A DNA stretch of 6,800 nucleotides from Bacilli bacterium (lineage in GTDB: Bacteria; Bacillota_I; Bacilli_A; RF39; UBA660): NCBI GenBank assembly GCA_017476705.1, contig JAFUZI010000094.1, positions 1-6,800 on the forward strand, in the 5' to 3' direction. A program made the translations under genes and the position numbers. Every line of letters begins with the position of its first letter. Position 1 is the first letter of the stretch. Positions 5,891-6,800 of this stretch are shown here, one piece after another. The notes under the pieces are model-generated. The model made no database searches. It was not told the origin of the DNA and worked only from the letters and a program-made list of their open reading frames with translations.

Positions 5891-6800
5891 TTATGATACT
5901 AATGATTTTGAGACTGAGATAACTGGGCGAACGCCGCCGTACGTAAAGTTGGCATTGTTGTAGTGCAAGCGACCATACCTAATCACGCACCACACGTAAG
6001 AACCAGAACCGGCGGTTCCAACTGGCGTTGATGTCCAATATCCCCAAGTTTGTCCTTCACCAGCTGTTCCATAACCACTATATGTATTTCCATCTTCGAT
6101 TGTACATCCATAGTCAACAGAATCAGTTTTACATTTATTTAAGTTATTATATAACCAGTCATAACTACTTCTATTTGATGAATCATATGTTGGTTTTGTT
6201 TGATTCTTTGTACCTGTTCCTTCAAAATAGAACCATGTACTTGAATCACTTGCATTCCATGTTGATACTCCTCCAACAATTGTATTTACTTCGTCAGCTG
6301 TTATTAATCTTGGAGTAACTTCCCATCCACTAGAATCAACTAAATCATCTACTACTGCTTTTAAATTACTTGATTCATATGCTACATTACTATTTGAATC
6401 GTTCCATTTAATACGTGCTGTGGTATTGTGATCTAGAATCATTGTATAGTTGTCTCCACTATCATTAAAGATATACCATTTCATACATCCTGTTTTTACC
6501 TCAGTTGTACTTACTGAATTTGATGCATTACATTCAGCTGATATATTTGTTGGATCTAAATATACTATTCCCTTATGTGTTTCTCCAGCTTGAGCATCAA
6601 CTTTTGTAGCACCATTTACAACTACTGGTTCTGAACTTCCACTTGGTTTTTCATTAGCAGTATCTCCTTTTACAGCTGTTTTATCTGTTCCATCGTAACT
6701 TATTACATATTGTCCGATAACAAATGAATATCTTTCAACTTTATTATTAACTATTTCTAACCAACCACTTGTTGGTGCTTGACCTTTTACTGATACACCA
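5891..6800 (-). CDS. large surface protein with C-terminal FGE/C-lectin-like domain, 5' end outside window; putative DGR target
   Basis: The minus-strand frame is open from the right edge to TAA at 5891-5893, giving 302 visible residues. The ATG at 6484 is internal. The first ~45 visible residues (around VKGQAPTSGWLEI and YSFVIGQYVISYDG) resemble the beta-rich, pilin-like part of secreted Bacillota proteins that begin with a prepilin signal. A Thr/Ser/Gly-rich linker and a Cys pair (ECNAS, KTGC) follow. The last ~200 residues, from KWYIFNDSGDNY, resemble DUF6273/FGE-sulfatase domains of C-type-lectin fold: WYIF start, PRLITADEV, GYWTSTPV and a terminal GVRPVISVSKS. The final ~40 codons are GC-rich and may be a variable repeat (see the entry at 5912-6046). 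Likely role: binding or recognition at the cell surface, perhaps on a pilus (inference). The N-terminus, promoter and any signal peptide are not visible. Confidence 0.8.
   Translation of the reverse strand, partial: GVSVKGQAPTSGWLEIVNNKVERYSFVIGQYVISYDGTDKTAVKGDTANEKPSGSSEPVVVNGATKVDAQAGETHKGIVYLDPTNISAECNASNSVSTTEVKTGCMKWYIFNDSGDNYTMILDHNTTARIKWNDSNSNVAYESSNLKAVVDDLVDSSGWEVTPRLITADEVNTIVGGVSTWNASDSSTWFYFEGTGTKNQTKPTYDSSNRSSYDWLYNNLNKCKTDSVDYGCTIEDGNTYSGYGTAGEGQTWGYWTSTPVGTAGSGSYVWCVIRYGRLHYNNANFTYGGVRPVISVSKSLVS
5912..6046 (-). other. putative variable repeat of a diversity-generating retroelement
   Basis: Codons for GYWTSTPV to GVRPVISV at the 3' end of the right-edge gene. Bases 5921-6030 hold 60 G/C of 110 (about 55%), against AT-rich sequence in the rest of the gene and window. 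Many codons end in C or T (TGC, CGC, CAC, TAC, AAC, GCC, TTT), the pattern left when adenines of AAC/AAT codons in a template repeat are copied to any base. Substituted-looking positions (C, I, R, Y, R, H, Y, F, T, Y) alternate with fixed W, V, G, L, and the segment ends in the invariant GVRP typical of C-lectin DGR targets. A short palindrome GGCGAACGCC (5926-5935) lies at its end. No template repeat or reverse transcriptase is in the window, so this is inference from composition and architecture. Confidence 0.55.

Noticed and set aside
6028..6318. Plus-strand open frame of 96 codons opposite the right-edge gene
   Set aside because: Its Leu/His/Tyr-rich sequence is a typical antisense artefact, and the opposite strand carries a coherent domain.
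6482..6484. ATG as the true start of the right-edge gene
   Set aside because: The frame stays open 105 codons further upstream with coherent protein sequence, and no Shine-Dalgarno precedes this ATG.
1..6800. CRISPR array, insertion sequence, tRNA or rRNA genes
   Set aside because: I saw no regularly spaced repeats, transposase motifs, tRNA T-loop signatures or rRNA-like sequence anywhere in the window.

Overview
The window looks like chromosomal DNA from a low-GC Gram-positive bacterium (Bacillota), most likely an uncultured, host-associated Bacilli lineage (RF39/Erysipelotrichales-like). The evidence is very AT-rich coding and intergenic DNA, AGGTG/GAGGTG ribosome binding sites, the yceD-rpmF pair, an FtsK/SpoIIIE translocase and a Bacillus-type TmcAL. 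TGA ends yceD and every visible Trp is TGG, so the standard bacterial code applies and a code-4 mollicute is unlikely. The exact taxon is inference.

Layout from left to right. At 1-94 two divergent extended -10 promoters form a perfect mirror image. The left one drives the first codons of a gene running off the edge, and the right one drives a small RNHCP zinc-ribbon protein. A bidirectional terminator separates that gene from a minus-strand block: an acidic tail-anchored membrane protein of unknown function (422-991), the chromosome translocase FtsK/SpoIIIE (1054-3249), a predicted structured non-coding RNA with its own consensus promoter (about 3292-3455), a type IV prepilin-like protein (3508-3870), ribosomal protein L32 (3915-4097) and YceD/DUF177 (4114-4605). 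YceD and tmcAL are divergent, with interleaved promoters in a gap of about 77 bp. TmcAL (4683-5834, +) is the tRNA-Met cytidine acetate ligase. A second bidirectional terminator separates it from a large convergent minus-strand gene that is open to the right edge.

The two regions most worth attention are the right-hand gene and the non-coding RNA. The right-hand gene encodes a secreted, pilin-associated-looking protein with a C-terminal FGE-sulfatase/C-type-lectin-like (DUF6273-like) domain. Its last ~40 codons are about 55% GC in an otherwise strongly AT-rich gene. They are rich in C-ending codons and end in the invariant GVRPVI motif. This is what the variable repeat of a diversity-generating retroelement (DGR) target looks like, but neither a reverse transcriptase nor a template repeat lies in this window, so it would be a remote target. 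The non-coding RNA upstream of ftsK has an ideal -35/-10 promoter whose predicted start coincides with the first base of a 12-bp closing helix. Its rod-like fold with a 3'-side hairpin in the central region resembles 6S RNA.

Functionally the window mixes housekeeping (chromosome segregation, ribosome biogenesis, tRNA modification) with surface display (a prepilin and the putative diversified protein). Promoters are dominated by the extended -10 motif TGATATAAT, and terminators overlap stop codons, so the genome is compact.
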